Shown: positions 27,168-35,653, counted from the stretch's first letter. The stretch: DNA of 53,178 nucleotides from an uncultured Ruminococcus sp. (GCA_902780505.1 CACZFN010000009.1:1-53178); one strand, 5' to 3'. Notes: generated from the letters alone by a model not told the origin. Translations and numbers: made by a program.

Positions 27168-27201
27168 TGCCCAATTTTCTGCGCACGATGTATGTTATCA
27201 T
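27168..27201 (+). promoter_or_regulatory. Island operator 8 with -10 box
   Basis: TGCCCAATTTTCTGCGCA (27168-27185) lies 10 bp before TATCAT (27196-27201). One of the weaker palindromes. It faces right, away from operator 7, with 59 bp between the two. Confidence 0.7.
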
Positions 27202-27289
27202 AAAAACAAGAAAAGGCGATAACATATCATGTCGGCTGGTATTTCAGGCGGCTGCCTGATAACCGGCGGATATATGCAGAGGTGATTAT

Positions 27290-27787
27290 ATGAAGAACAA
27301 AGCTCTTGAAGCAGTTCTTGGTGACGGGTTCACCTTTATGAAGCGCAGACTCGGTGACAGGACTTTGCCCTATCAGCACTGGGGCTGTGAGTGCGGTGAC
27401 GAGTGGTTTGAGCTTATCAATTCGCTGTGTGGTGAGTTAGAAAGCGCATATAAACAGCGCAGTCTTACGCCCGATATAAGAGTATTGCAGGTAAAGCAGA
27501 AGTTCGGCAGGCTGAGGTTTTATTACACCTTTGAGGGTGAGAAGGACGGACTTGTGATCGACTTTCTCGGTTCGGGGACGCTTCGTATTGGATCGGCTGA
27601 TGACGGCATCTCCGAAGATATTAAAAACCTGCGTTCAGAGATAAAGAGCATCGTCTCAAAATACGAGGAAAAGAGCGCAACAGTCTGCGAGCTCTGCGGA
27701 GAAGACGGCTCACTTTGCAGGCTGCAGAAAAACTATTATAAAACTCTGTGTGAGAGGTGCTGTAATGAGCTGGCAAAGAAGTCGTGA
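27290..27787 (+). CDS. Unknown protein with C-terminal zinc-ribbon cysteines
   Basis: The 165-residue protein has a core QVKQKFGRLRFYY near 68-80, a pattern I recall from many short phage and bacterial hypothetical proteins, and a C-terminal C-x2-C ... C-x2-C set (CELCG, CERC), which suggests bound zinc. Early C-E-C-G and W-x-x-L-I-x-x-L-C blocks may be part of the same fold. ATG 27290 follows GAGGTG. It is the first gene under operator 8 and overlaps the next small gene. No catalytic signature is visible; nucleic-acid binding is the simplest guess. Confidence 0.75.
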   Translation: MKNKALEAVLGDGFTFMKRRLGDRTLPYQHWGCECGDEWFELINSLCGELESAYKQRSLTPDIRVLQVKQKFGRLRFYYTFEGEKDGLVIDFLGSGTLRIGSADDGISEDIKNLRSEIKSIVSKYEEKSATVCELCGEDGSLCRLQKNYYKTLCERCCNELAKKS

Positions 27788-28007
27788 AACAAGAAGACGC
27801 CTGAAAAGGCTGAGCTGTGCGACCAAGCACAAGTCCGTTGGTGCGTGGTATGACACCGACAAAGGCAGATATATAAAAACTAATGTCTGTGAGTTTCGCA
27901 AGGGCTATCTGCGGATGATTGCCAACCGCAAGGTGCGCCATTCCAAAAATGCGGGAAGCGGCGGAATCTATAAAAAGGTATATGATTATTGGAATGAGTT
28001 GTATTAG
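27765..28007 (+). CDS. Small basic protein (80 aa)
   Basis: The ORF starts MSWQRSRETRRRLKRLSC, is strongly basic throughout and contains KHKSVGAWYD and a RKVRHSKNAG stretch. It overlaps the preceding gene by 23 bp with a GAGAGGTG site inside it, so the two are likely translated together. The charge suggests RNA or DNA binding. It resembles short basic proteins that accompany toxin-like or phage genes, but I recognise no family. Confidence 0.65.
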   Translation: MSWQRSRETRRRLKRLSCATKHKSVGAWYDTDKGRYIKTNVCEFRKGYLRMIANRKVRHSKNAGSGGIYKKVYDYWNELY

Positions 28008-28059
28008 CAGCTTATACCCGATAACGTAAATATCAAAATGTACTTATAATGATAAAAGA

Positions 28060-28092
28060 TGCGCAAAAATCGTGCATACAAAGTGATATAAT
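28060..28092 (+). promoter_or_regulatory. Island operator 9 with -10 box (17-bp variant)
   Basis: TGCGCAAAAATCGTGCA (28060-28076) is one base shorter in the centre than the others but still ends exactly 10 bp before TATAAT (28087-28092). Confidence 0.75.
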
Positions 28093-28124
28093 ACAGACAG
28101 CTGAGAATGAAAGGAGAGATCATT

Positions 28125-29054
28125 ATGGTAGAGATTACTTTGATGAACAGAGAGAAGATAAGAGAGCGTGTCGAAAAAGACAGCTTTGGCAAAAACAGTG
28201 TCGTGTTCTGCTTTTACAAAGACGGTGAAGAACAGATAGACTTTGGCAAGACCAGGGCAAAGGGGCTGTGTGCAAAGCTCGAGGATATAGGCTGCGAGGA
28301 GATCCGCAGGCGCTATAATAGCAGCAATGAGTTTTTTGAGGAAGCTGACATTATCGCAGGAGCAGCAATTAAGGCTGTTGCGGAAGGTAATGAGATCATC
28401 TTCGAGGAAAGCACACTCGGTGCGTCCTGCGCAGCGGCGATACTTGAATTTTTTACAGGCGGCGGTATGCAGATCTATAACAAAGGGCAATGCAGACAGA
28501 ATGATTACGGCATGAATGTGGAGGTATACGAAAAGCTCTACACAACGCTGTGCTGTATAAAGCTGTTGCATGACGACATCGACTTTGACAGGCTCAGGAC
28601 AGGAAGAGCTGCTGTAAACAGGCAGGAGATGATCTTAAAGATCTATGGCATAATGCAGAAGGAATATCAGATACTCAAAGCCTGTGAAGCAGAGGGCGAG
28701 GGCATTGTTGAAGAAATAGGAGAAACGGACGGATTGTATCTGTCTGCACGCAGCGGTGCCCGTTCGGTCGAAGAACATAACGAGGTATTTGCTTTCAGCT
28801 GTGTCACTAAGGATAAGGTGTCGCACTACTACTGCGGATTTCTGTGTTCCGAACTGCTTGGAGAATTCTTAAAAAAATATACAAAGGATGATATTGAGTA
28901 TTTCGGGGTAGAGTTTTGGCATGAAAACAATGACTACGGTGTAAAATACACCGACTCGGAATGCGGTGACTCTTTCACAGCCGAACACCTCTATACATAT
29001 TACTGCATCATCGACGATAAGTTTGGTGTTAAGGAAAAGGATATTTATGACTGA
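28125..29054 (+). CDS. Phosphatase-like paralogue with degenerate catalytic loop
   Basis: The 309-residue protein aligns with the phosphatase-like protein at 21104-21868. Shared features are the CAAAILE(F/Y)F helix, a G-G/G-F-x-x-I strand after it, and a V(Y)EKLY-type segment matching VYNKLYKALC. Where the other has CEYGQSRS, this one reads EESTLGAS, so the nucleophilic Cys and the Arg are gone. It is probably a pseudo-enzyme that binds the substrate or partner. It has an extra C-terminal domain of about 120 residues that is not recognised. ATG 28125 follows AAAGGAGAG. It overlaps the hydrolase start by 8 bp. Confidence 0.75.
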   Translation: MVEITLMNREKIRERVEKDSFGKNSVVFCFYKDGEEQIDFGKTRAKGLCAKLEDIGCEEIRRRYNSSNEFFEEADIIAGAAIKAVAEGNEIIFEESTLGASCAAAILEFFTGGGMQIYNKGQCRQNDYGMNVEVYEKLYTTLCCIKLLHDDIDFDRLRTGRAAVNRQEMILKIYGIMQKEYQILKACEAEGEGIVEEIGETDGLYLSARSGARSVEEHNEVFAFSCVTKDKVSHYYCGFLCSELLGEFLKKYTKDDIEYFGVEFWHENNDYGVKYTDSECGDSFTAEHLYTYYCIIDDKFGVKEKDIYD

Positions 29055-29784
29055 GAAAAAATACACACTTTCCGGGATATATGACATACCGATAAAACGC
29101 TATGAGCCGGACAGCGAGGTGAAAGGCTTTATAGTTGCAGTCCACGGCTTCGGCGGTGACAAGGAAAGCTCGGCGATCAAGGCGCTGGCGGAGCGTATGA
29201 CGAAAAGAGGTCATGCAGTAATAGCCTTTGATCTTCCCGGTCACGGTGAGAGCCGTGCAGACGAGTATTTCTGCACGGCAAACTGCTGCCTTGATCTTGC
29301 AAAAGTATTTACACACTCTTGCGATCTATACCCGGATACAGATAAAAAGGCTGTGTTTGCGACCAGCTTCGGCGGATATATCACGCTGCTTTCGCTTGAT
29401 ACTTTGCCTGAAGATGTAAGTATAGTTCTGCGTGCGCCTGCTGTAGATATGCGCTCGGCATTTGAAAGAATGCTGCCTGTGACCATTGAAGAATACAAGC
29501 GCATCGGCTTTGTTCAAATGGGGTTTGAGCGGAAACTAAATGTGCCTTATCAGTTTTATGCGACGCTTTGTGAAAATGACATTTCTCAGACAGATATGCA
29601 AAGAGAGCTTCTTATCATTCATGGCAGCAGAGATAATATCGTCCTTCCTGAGCATATCAGTAGGTTCTGTAAGGCTAATCCTAAAGCAAGGCTTGAATTG
29701 ATAGAAAAAGCCGATCATAGATTCAAGGGTAAAGGAGAGATCGAAAGAGTAATTAGTTTAGCTCAGAGGTTCATTATCGGTTGA
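29047..29784 (+). CDS. Alpha/beta hydrolase
   Basis: The 245-residue serine hydrolase has the oxyanion motif VHGFGGD, a nucleophile elbow ATSFGGY near residue 103 (T-S-F-G-G in place of the usual G-x-S-x-G), a catalytic Asp in GSRDNIV near 197 and a His in KADHRF near 226. No signal peptide or membrane helix is seen, so it acts in the cytoplasm. It may be a lysophospholipase- or esterase-type enzyme; the substrate is unknown. It starts inside the preceding gene (ATGACTGA overlap), which implies coupled expression with the pseudo-phosphatase under operator 9. Confidence 0.85.
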   Translation: MTEKKYTLSGIYDIPIKRYEPDSEVKGFIVAVHGFGGDKESSAIKALAERMTKRGHAVIAFDLPGHGESRADEYFCTANCCLDLAKVFTHSCDLYPDTDKKAVFATSFGGYITLLSLDTLPEDVSIVLRAPAVDMRSAFERMLPVTIEEYKRIGFVQMGFERKLNVPYQFYATLCENDISQTDMQRELLIIHGSRDNIVLPEHISRFCKANPKARLELIEKADHRFKGKGEIERVISLAQRFIIG

Positions 29785-29790
29785 TAAAAA

Positions 29791-29819
29791 AGGCGGTGCA
29801 TTTAGTTGTATCGCCTTTA
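29791..29819 (+). terminator. Possible terminator after the hydrolase gene
   Basis: AAAGGCG and CGCCTTT form a 7-bp stem, extended weakly inward; the tail is only TTTAAC. Confidence 0.4.
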
Positions 29820-29843
29820 ACATTTTAAGCTCCATTTAGGCAA

Positions 29844-29877
29844 TGCGCAGTTTTTTGTGCATCACCTTTGCTATTAT
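29844..29877 (+). promoter_or_regulatory. Island operator 10 with -10 box
   Basis: TGCGCAGTTTTTTGTGCA (29844-29861) lies 10 bp before TATTAT (29872-29877). The outer halves are kept and the centre is asymmetric. Confidence 0.75.
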
Positions 29878-29968
29878 ATATACAGAAACAAAAAGTACAA
29901 CGTTAGAAAGCTTTATCACTGCCGGCAAAGCAATAAAACGTAACGGAGATCCAAAGGAGGAAACAAAC

Positions 29969-31975
29969 ATGATCTGCTACAGGATAATCATTGAGCTTGA
30001 CAAACCTATCCCGACTGTTAAAAACGACCGTGGCAGAAAAGAGTATGATGACGAGATCGTAAGCGGCATCAATAATGCACTTGCCGAATACAATAGAAAA
30101 TACTGCGGCAGAAGATGTGCATTTATTTATCAGAACACCAAAAACAAGCTGTCGCTCGGCTTTGTTCTCTCCGACACAACAGCTCTTAGTGACGCTCTCG
30201 GTGAGCTTATGTATATGGCAGGTATATCCGGCAAAACAGAGCAGGAGGAGATCACTGTCAGGGCGCTTGACAGACTGGCAAACATGAGATTCAGGAATGA
30301 ATTTGAATTTGACAGCGATGACCTCTATGCTCTGGGCATAAGATGCCTTACTAACACACATTGCCCACCTGAGGAAAAAATTGCCCGGGAGTATACATAC
30401 GATCAGCTAAAAAGATCTGCCGAGCTTGGTCTTTACGATGAGAGCTTTGAGCAGGAGGTGGACCGTATTGTTTATCCGGCTGCTGTCGAGAATGCAAAGG
30501 GACACCCCGTACATTATATAATACGTTCCGGCAGTCCCCTGAAGGTATGCGACGGGCTGATAGATACACTTTACAGATTTGGAAGGCTCAGATCCCGGCG
30601 TTATACCGTTATAGGTCTGCATCAGTTTATAAACGGCTTTCAAGCAGAGGGGATCTTCAGGATAGCCAAGGGCGGAACGGTGGTTTTTGACCTTTCAAAT
30701 ATGGAGGAGCAGCAGAATAACACAGCGACTTCAAATATGCTGCCGAATGAACTCTATGATCTGATAAAAGAGCATAAGCACACAACGCTGATCATTTTTG
30801 CACTGCCAAACTGCCTTGAAACTCAGGCAGAAAAGATAAAGATCGCCCTGCCGGAGCTTACCTTTGTAGAGATAAGTGAGCGTCTTGCGATGAATAACGA
30901 TGCAAAAAAGCTGCTGCGTGCCTTTGCAAAAGCTGATAAAGTCAAGACCGACAAAGAATTGCTGTCTGCCGTGGCGAAAGACACGGGGTACTATGCAAAC
31001 GATCTGCGTCAGCTTTACGACGTGTGGTACACAAACACTTTGAAAACCAAGATCTATCCGCAGTATTCAGAGTTTAAGAAGAATGTGGAGCTTGACAAGA
31101 CTGTCACTCCCGTGGGTGATGCCTACTCAAAGCTCTCGGAAATGATCGGGCTTAAAGAAGTCAAGAAACTAATTGAGCAGGCAGTGACCTATTCAAAGAT
31201 ACAGAAAACACTCGCAGAGAGAGGTATGTCCAATTCAAAGCGTGCTATGCACATGGTTTTTTCGGGCGCACCAGGCACTGCGAAAACCACCGTTGCAAGA
31301 CTTTTCGCACAGATACTCAAGGACAACGAGGTGCTGTCTGTGGGTGATCTGATCGAGTGCGGAAGAAAGGATCTTGTAGGTCAGTATGTCGGCTGGACGG
31401 CGGTTCAGGTAAAAAATATGTTTCGCAAAGCCAAAGGCTCTGTGCTTTTCATCGACGAGGCATATTCACTGCTTGATGACAAAAAAGGCAGCTTCGGTGA
31501 CGAGGCTATAAACACTATCGTTCAGGAAATGGAGAATACCCGTGAGGACACGGTGGTGATCTTTGCGGGCTACCCAAAGGAAATGAACGAATTTATAGAG
31601 CGCAATCCCGGACTGCGTTCACGCATAACCTTCTATGTTGATTTTCCGGATTACAGTGCTGCCGAGCTTTTTGACATAACAAAGCTGATCGTCAAAAACA
31701 ACGGCTGCAAATTATCAGAGAATGCATCAGATGTGCTTATCCCGATGTTTGAAAAAGCTGCTCAGTCCGGCGATTTCGGCAACGGAAGATACGCAAGAAA
31801 CCTTGTTGAGCAGGCACAGCTTGCACAAGCTATGAGGCTCTCAAAACGTGATCTCGGAAGACTTTCAGGTGATGACCTTTTGACACTTACCGGAGAGGAC
31901 TTTGCAGAGATAAGTACGAACGCAATAAAAGAGAATGTACCCGACCGAAGAAGGATAGGGTTTATGGCAGGGTGA
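29969..31975 (+). CDS. CbxX/SpoVK-type AAA+ ATPase with unusual N-terminal half
   Basis: The 668-residue protein ends in one good AAA+ module: Walker A GAPGTAKTT near 432, Walker B VLFIDEAYSL near 491, and the arginine region NPGLRSRI. This is the CbxX/CfqX/SpoVK/EccA class, which forms hexamers and remodels proteins. The first ~230 residues are unrecognised. The middle (about 190-310, HPVHYIIRSG ... GGTVVFDLSN) looks like a second, degenerate ATPase domain without a Walker A lysine. ATG 29969 follows AAAGGAGG. It is the first gene of the rightmost large unit, under operator 10. Confidence 0.85.
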   Translation: MICYRIIIELDKPIPTVKNDRGRKEYDDEIVSGINNALAEYNRKYCGRRCAFIYQNTKNKLSLGFVLSDTTALSDALGELMYMAGISGKTEQEEITVRALDRLANMRFRNEFEFDSDDLYALGIRCLTNTHCPPEEKIAREYTYDQLKRSAELGLYDESFEQEVDRIVYPAAVENAKGHPVHYIIRSGSPLKVCDGLIDTLYRFGRLRSRRYTVIGLHQFINGFQAEGIFRIAKGGTVVFDLSNMEEQQNNTATSNMLPNELYDLIKEHKHTTLIIFALPNCLETQAEKIKIALPELTFVEISERLAMNNDAKKLLRAFAKADKVKTDKELLSAVAKDTGYYANDLRQLYDVWYTNTLKTKIYPQYSEFKKNVELDKTVTPVGDAYSKLSEMIGLKEVKKLIEQAVTYSKIQKTLAERGMSNSKRAMHMVFSGAPGTAKTTVARLFAQILKDNEVLSVGDLIECGRKDLVGQYVGWTAVQVKNMFRKAKGSVLFIDEAYSLLDDKKGSFGDEAINTIVQEMENTREDTVVIFAGYPKEMNEFIERNPGLRSRITFYVDFPDYSAAELFDITKLIVKNNGCKLSENASDVLIPMFEKAAQSGDFGNGRYARNLVEQAQLAQAMRLSKRDLGRLSGDDLLTLTGEDFAEISTNAIKENVPDRRRIGFMAG

Positions 31976-32039
31976 TAATTATGTTAATTTAAAGCAAAGG
32001 AAAACCAGTTCTCCGAGGTCGCAAAGCTCGGGGAAGAGA

Positions 32040-32129
32040 ATGAGTGAAGAATACTCTGAGTCTGTAAAAGTCTATGCGGGCGCCTCTGCCAAACTCGCAG
32101 CATACAAAGAATGGAGAGAACATAAATGA
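32040..32129 (+). CDS. Short ORF or gene remnant (29 aa)
   Basis: MSEEYSESVKVYAGASAKL and a short basic tail, stopping in an ATGA overlap with the next gene. A different frame just upstream reads KENQFSEVAKLGEENE and stops at the same place, so this may be the frameshifted end of an older gene. It has a weak GGGGAAGAG site. Confidence 0.35.
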   Translation: MSEEYSESVKVYAGASAKLAAYKEWREHK

Positions 32130-32590
32130 ACATCAGAGAATACCTTCTGACCTTTGATATTATTGAGCTTTACGATGAGCTTTTCAAGGTGTTTGAAAAC
32201 TGCGGTCAGACAGTAACAGCAGGGCGGACGCAGTTTTACAGGTTTATCAAAGAGATAAAAGCGACTAAGCCCATACTCTCACAAGGCGTGATATGCACAC
32301 GTCCCTGTGACGATGACACCTATGACGTTTTCGTAAAAGAGCCCGGTGATGATGAAAATTACTCTCTGCTGTTTATAAAATGGGAGGAGATCCTCGGGTA
32401 TTCGGCAGATGAGGAAAGCATCGCTCTCTGCGGCAGGCTGAATTATGCCGTTTGGGTGTTATGGGAAATGACATGGTTCGGCTTTACAAATAAAGAAAAT
32501 GAGGCAGCAATATCAGACATTGAAAATGATACCGAAGACACAGAAGATATTACCGACCTTGAAGGCTATTTTGCTGCTTTGGAGTCTTAG
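32126..32590 (+). CDS. Unknown acidic protein (154 aa), possibly DUF6557-like
   Basis: The protein begins MNIREYLLTFDIIELYDEL, has a conserved-looking KWEEILGYS segment in the middle and AVWVLWEMTWFGF near 113-125, and ends in a long acidic tail (ENDTEDTEDITDLEG). The opening and the W-E-E-x-L-G segment remind me of DUF6557, which I give from memory only. It overlaps the short ORF by ATGA and lies in the unit behind operator 10 between the AAA+ ATPase and the ~350-residue paralogue. Soluble; no enzyme motif seen. Confidence 0.65.
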   Translation: MNIREYLLTFDIIELYDELFKVFENCGQTVTAGRTQFYRFIKEIKATKPILSQGVICTRPCDDDTYDVFVKEPGDDENYSLLFIKWEEILGYSADEESIALCGRLNYAVWVLWEMTWFGFTNKENEAAISDIENDTEDTEDITDLEGYFAALES

Positions 32591-32630
32591 GAGATCATGG
32601 ATAGTAAAAAACCTATGAAAGGAGCAGACA

Positions 32631-33674
32631 ATGGATAGCACGGTTTTATCATTTATAGATTCAAAAGCAATAAGGGAGCATATCAAAAGCACAGGCTATG
32701 TGTTCACCCCTGCGGAGCAGGCAGTGCTTATTTCACGAAGCTATGAACACTCTGTCAAGGAAAAGCTCGAGGCACTGGAATATATACTCAAAACATACTC
32801 AGAAAAAGAGCTTGGCAGTGAGAAGGTGGGAATGTTCGATTTTGATGAGCGTGAAAGAATGCCTTTTCGTAAAAGGCTGAGGGCGTACATTGAAGGAGTA
32901 AGAGCATCTGTTGTATTGGGGCAGGCTGGTATAGAAGATGGCTATTGTTTTTTTACATCTGAGTGTGAAAAAGGCTATGACCATTGCGAGCATGACACAA
33001 GGTGTTATAAAAGGTATGCAGACGCACATAAATATCTGCGTGAGCGTAAAAAAGAAAACTCGGAGAATAACTGCAAATATGAATACAGGATAACCATACA
33101 ACCGTTTGGAGAGGACGGAGAGCTGTATCATATCTACGACAATGATCTCCGCCTTATTTATGCCGACACAGTGCTTCCAAATGATGATGAACTGCCGATA
33201 CTTGATATAAGCGAGTATTATGTGTATGTTCCGCTGCCGTTCAAAAAGGGTGAGATAGTGAAGATCAAAAAAAGGGGAAGTTACAGCTTTGGTGATGACT
33301 ATGCCGTATTCACATTTCCCGATGATGAAACCGATGATAGGTTTATAAGAATACTTGCCCGTCACCGTCGGAACGGCGACTATTCGGATATGTGTATCCC
33401 CCTGACTTATTTCATACCCGACAGAAGCCACACCTGCGGCGGTGCGTTCTGGTACGATCACTTCGATGCTCTCCTCCTTGATTCCTGCGATGAGAGCGAC
33501 CTTGACAGGATCGAATACGGAACTAAATATTTTGCCGCCGCACTTGATGAGAACAGCGGATATGATATGTGGGACCTTATGCTTGACTATTCTCACGGCG
33601 ATTTCAAGGACAGGAAGGTGTACTTTGATGCCGAGGAGTATCTGAGGGAGAAGTTTAGGAAGACAATAAAATGA
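32631..33674 (+). CDS. Unknown ~350-residue island-family protein, copy 3
   Basis: The 347-residue protein of unknown function is the close relative of copy 1 (5304-6365). They share FIDSKAIR, EQAVLI, EKVGMF, the Y-Y-V-x-(V/L)-P-L-x-FKKG(E/D)IV block, LDISEYY/LDISQYY and a D-Y-SHG motif near the C-terminus. It lies at the right end of the island in the opposite orientation to copy 1. The middle FPDDETDD and SDxCD acidic stretches could hold metal but are not a known site. ATG 32631 follows a GAAAGGAG site. It is probably the last gene of the operon led by the AAA+ ATPase. Confidence 0.8.
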   Translation: MDSTVLSFIDSKAIREHIKSTGYVFTPAEQAVLISRSYEHSVKEKLEALEYILKTYSEKELGSEKVGMFDFDERERMPFRKRLRAYIEGVRASVVLGQAGIEDGYCFFTSECEKGYDHCEHDTRCYKRYADAHKYLRERKKENSENNCKYEYRITIQPFGEDGELYHIYDNDLRLIYADTVLPNDDELPILDISEYYVYVPLPFKKGEIVKIKKRGSYSFGDDYAVFTFPDDETDDRFIRILARHRRNGDYSDMCIPLTYFIPDRSHTCGGAFWYDHFDALLLDSCDESDLDRIEYGTKYFAAALDENSGYDMWDLMLDYSHGDFKDRKVYFDAEEYLREKFRKTIK

Positions 33675-33712
33675 GCTGGTGCAAAAAGTCGTCCTTCGGG
33701 CGGCATTTTTTG

Positions 33713-33746
33713 TGCGCAGAAAATTGCGCAGGCGATGTGTTACAAT
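33713..33746 (+). promoter_or_regulatory. Island operator 11 with -10 box
   Basis: TGCGCAGAAAATTGCGCA (33713-33730) lies 10 bp before TACAAT (33741-33746). It precedes the last two genes of the island. Confidence 0.8.
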
Positions 33747-33800
33747 AATATCAGAAGGTAAAACAGTGATGATAACAATATGGAACGGGAGAAATAAACA

Positions 33801-34133
33801 ATGCAGAAAAGAGTCAGGTACGGGCTCTTCACATTAAACATCTTAATACTGCATAAACACATAGATAAATATAAAGCTATTGAGAATGGATCAACTCCGG
33901 AGCAAAGTCTCATAAGGAATCAAGATATAATATGCGGTGAAGGACTGCCCGAAATGGAATTTGACAGCCTGGAAGCTGCCATTAAGGCTATGAAAGATCG
34001 ATATGGAGATAAGCTGGAGCCCGTTGAAAATAAACACGGTATAGAAACGCTTTCCTGTTATGTTTTGGATTCAGAGCATAATATTGTTGCCGGAATGAAC
34101 AAAGATACGACGGCTATTTTCGACAAAGAATAA
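33801..34133 (+). CDS. Unknown small protein (110 aa)
   Basis: The protein starts MQKRVRYGLFTLNILIL and its later part reads like a compact alpha/beta domain (EFDSLEAAIKAMKDRYGDKLEPVE, then SCYVLDSEHNIVAG). I know no family. A GGGAG site precedes ATG 33801. It is the first gene under operator 11 and ends 10 bp before the LRR gene. The GTLNILIL stretch is not long enough for a membrane helix. Confidence 0.6.
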   Translation: MQKRVRYGLFTLNILILHKHIDKYKAIENGSTPEQSLIRNQDIICGEGLPEMEFDSLEAAIKAMKDRYGDKLEPVENKHGIETLSCYVLDSEHNIVAGMNKDTTAIFDKE

Positions 34134-34143
34134 GGATGTTTCT

Positions 34144-34794
34144 ATGAACTACACCGAATACAAAAATATTATCCGTGCGACACCCGAAACACAGGGGCTT
34201 GGATACGAGATCGTCTTTATGTGGCTGAACCCCGGGCGGCTGCCTATAGGCGTAGTGTCGCTGAACGGCTGCAAGGATAAGATCATCAGAGTGCCGCCTG
34301 AAGAGATCAACCCTCATAGCGGCGGCAGAAACAGAGTGCCTGTCATCGGTGTGGCGCAGGAGGCTTTTGCGGGAAACACCGACGTCACCGACATAATACT
34401 CCCCTCGGGTATACAGAAGATAGGCAGAGCGGCATTCAGCGGCTGCACATCGCTGGAAAGGATAACCATACCAAAGGCAATCAAAAGCATCGGTGCGGAC
34501 ACCTTCAAGGACTGCGTCAGTCTGTGCGACATCTATTACGAGGGGACTCTTGATGAATGGAACAAGATCAATGTCATCGGTGACAGGCGAGAGGTGGAAT
34601 TCGGCGGTCTTATTCCCGGTTCGCCGGTGCAGGAGATAGTCTCTGAGCGGCTTATCCGCACTCCCGGAAATGCAGCGCTGAGGCTTGCAAATATTCATCT
34701 GCGGTGCGAGCTGCCGAGTGCGAAGAATGCGAATGGGTTCACCGTCAGGGCAGGGAAGACGGATATAACAAGGCTCTTTGAATGGGATATTTGA
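34144..34794 (+). CDS. LRR_5 (BspA-type) repeat protein
   Basis: The 216-residue protein has a central run of LRR_5 repeats: IGVAQEAFAGNTDVTDIILPSG, IQKIGRAAFSGCTSLERITIPKA and IKSIGADTFKDCVSLCDIYYEGT, each I-x-x-I-G-x-x-(A/T)-F-x-x-C-x-S-L. Flanking domains are unknown. No signal peptide is present, so unlike most BspA-like proteins it is probably cytoplasmic and acts as a binding scaffold. ATG 34144 has a weak AAGGATG site and follows the 110-residue gene closely. The regulator at 21996-23648 also uses leucine-rich repeats, of a different type. Confidence 0.85.
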   Translation: MNYTEYKNIIRATPETQGLGYEIVFMWLNPGRLPIGVVSLNGCKDKIIRVPPEEINPHSGGRNRVPVIGVAQEAFAGNTDVTDIILPSGIQKIGRAAFSGCTSLERITIPKAIKSIGADTFKDCVSLCDIYYEGTLDEWNKINVIGDRREVEFGGLIPGSPVQEIVSERLIRTPGNAALRLANIHLRCELPSAKNANGFTVRAGKTDITRLFEWDI

Positions 34795-34954
34795 GTGGAT
34801 AATAGGATATGTGGTCGATTTTAAAAAGATTTATGATCAATAAATCATACCGGAATAATTAAGAATAGATCATTAGTAATGCTAAACTTTTATCATATCA
34901 GCAGAAACACTGAACGCATGGCAAACAGTAAATATACAGCCCGAAAAATAATAT

Positions 34955-34997
34955 AAGCAGGACGCAGATCTTCAAAAAGTCTGCGCCCTGCTTTTTT
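34955..34997 (+). terminator. Terminator closing the island
   Basis: GCAGG-A-CGCAGA pairs with TCTGCG-C-CCTGC around a short loop, followed by TTTTTT. The stretch from 34795 to 35200 otherwise holds no gene that I can support. Confidence 0.85.
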
Positions 34998-35199
34998 ATG
35001 TCAGGAATAAAATGTTAAAATACCATACAGCATATGCCGAAGGCTTGTTGACACATTGTCCAAATGCCCGACGGCAGATATTTATTGAATTATATAAAAA
35101 GGAGAATTTGTATGATGATCTCCAGTTTTGCCTTAACTCTAACCCTAAAATCCTATGTATAGGTGAGAGCTTTTGTTTTACTGTTTTTGGGATAAGACC

Positions 35200-35646
35200 G
35201 CCAGCCCCCCTGCAGAGTTCGGAGTTTACACCGACACAACCAAAACAAAAAAGTCGCAAAGGACATTAAAGGTCGCTCATCAGATATTAGAAATACTAAA
35301 TGATCTGAAATCCGAGCAGCAAAGTGAAGAAAAGCGCCTCGGCAGCAAATAGAACAAAACAGACCGATTGTTTACCACATGGGACGGTCATGACATGAAT
35401 CCGCAAACACCGTATCATTTTCTGAAAAAATTCTGCAAGAAAAATGAGCTGCCGTTTTATGGTATCCACAGTTTCCGTCATTACGCGGCATCTTCAATGA
35501 TCGCAGCAGGAATAGACGTGACGACCGTTTCAGGCACGCCAGGGCATTGCAATTCTAACCAGACGCTGGGCACCTACAGCCATATGTTTCAGGACGCCCG
35601 GGCAAGAGTGGCATCAGCCATGGACAAGGCTTTCGGCTTTATCTGA
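35200..35646 (+). pseudogene. C-terminal remnant of a tyrosine integrase
   Basis: From about 35221 the frame reads GVYTDTTKTKKSQRTLKV, a typical integrase core strand, then a TAG at 35350-35352 where a tryptophan codon would fit, then LFTTWDGHDMNPQTPYHFLKKF. Catalytic blocks HSFRHYAASSMIAAG, a TPGH (usually LGH) box and a TYSHMF tyrosine box follow. The N-terminal DNA-binding domains and the first catalytic arginine are missing. It is a dead Tn916/phage-type integrase. Confidence 0.85.
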
Positions 35647-35653
35647 GCGCATT

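Noticed and set aside
35012-35269. Plus-strand 85-codon ORF before the integrase remnant
   Set aside because: It runs out of frame over the integrase remnant and resembles no protein I know.
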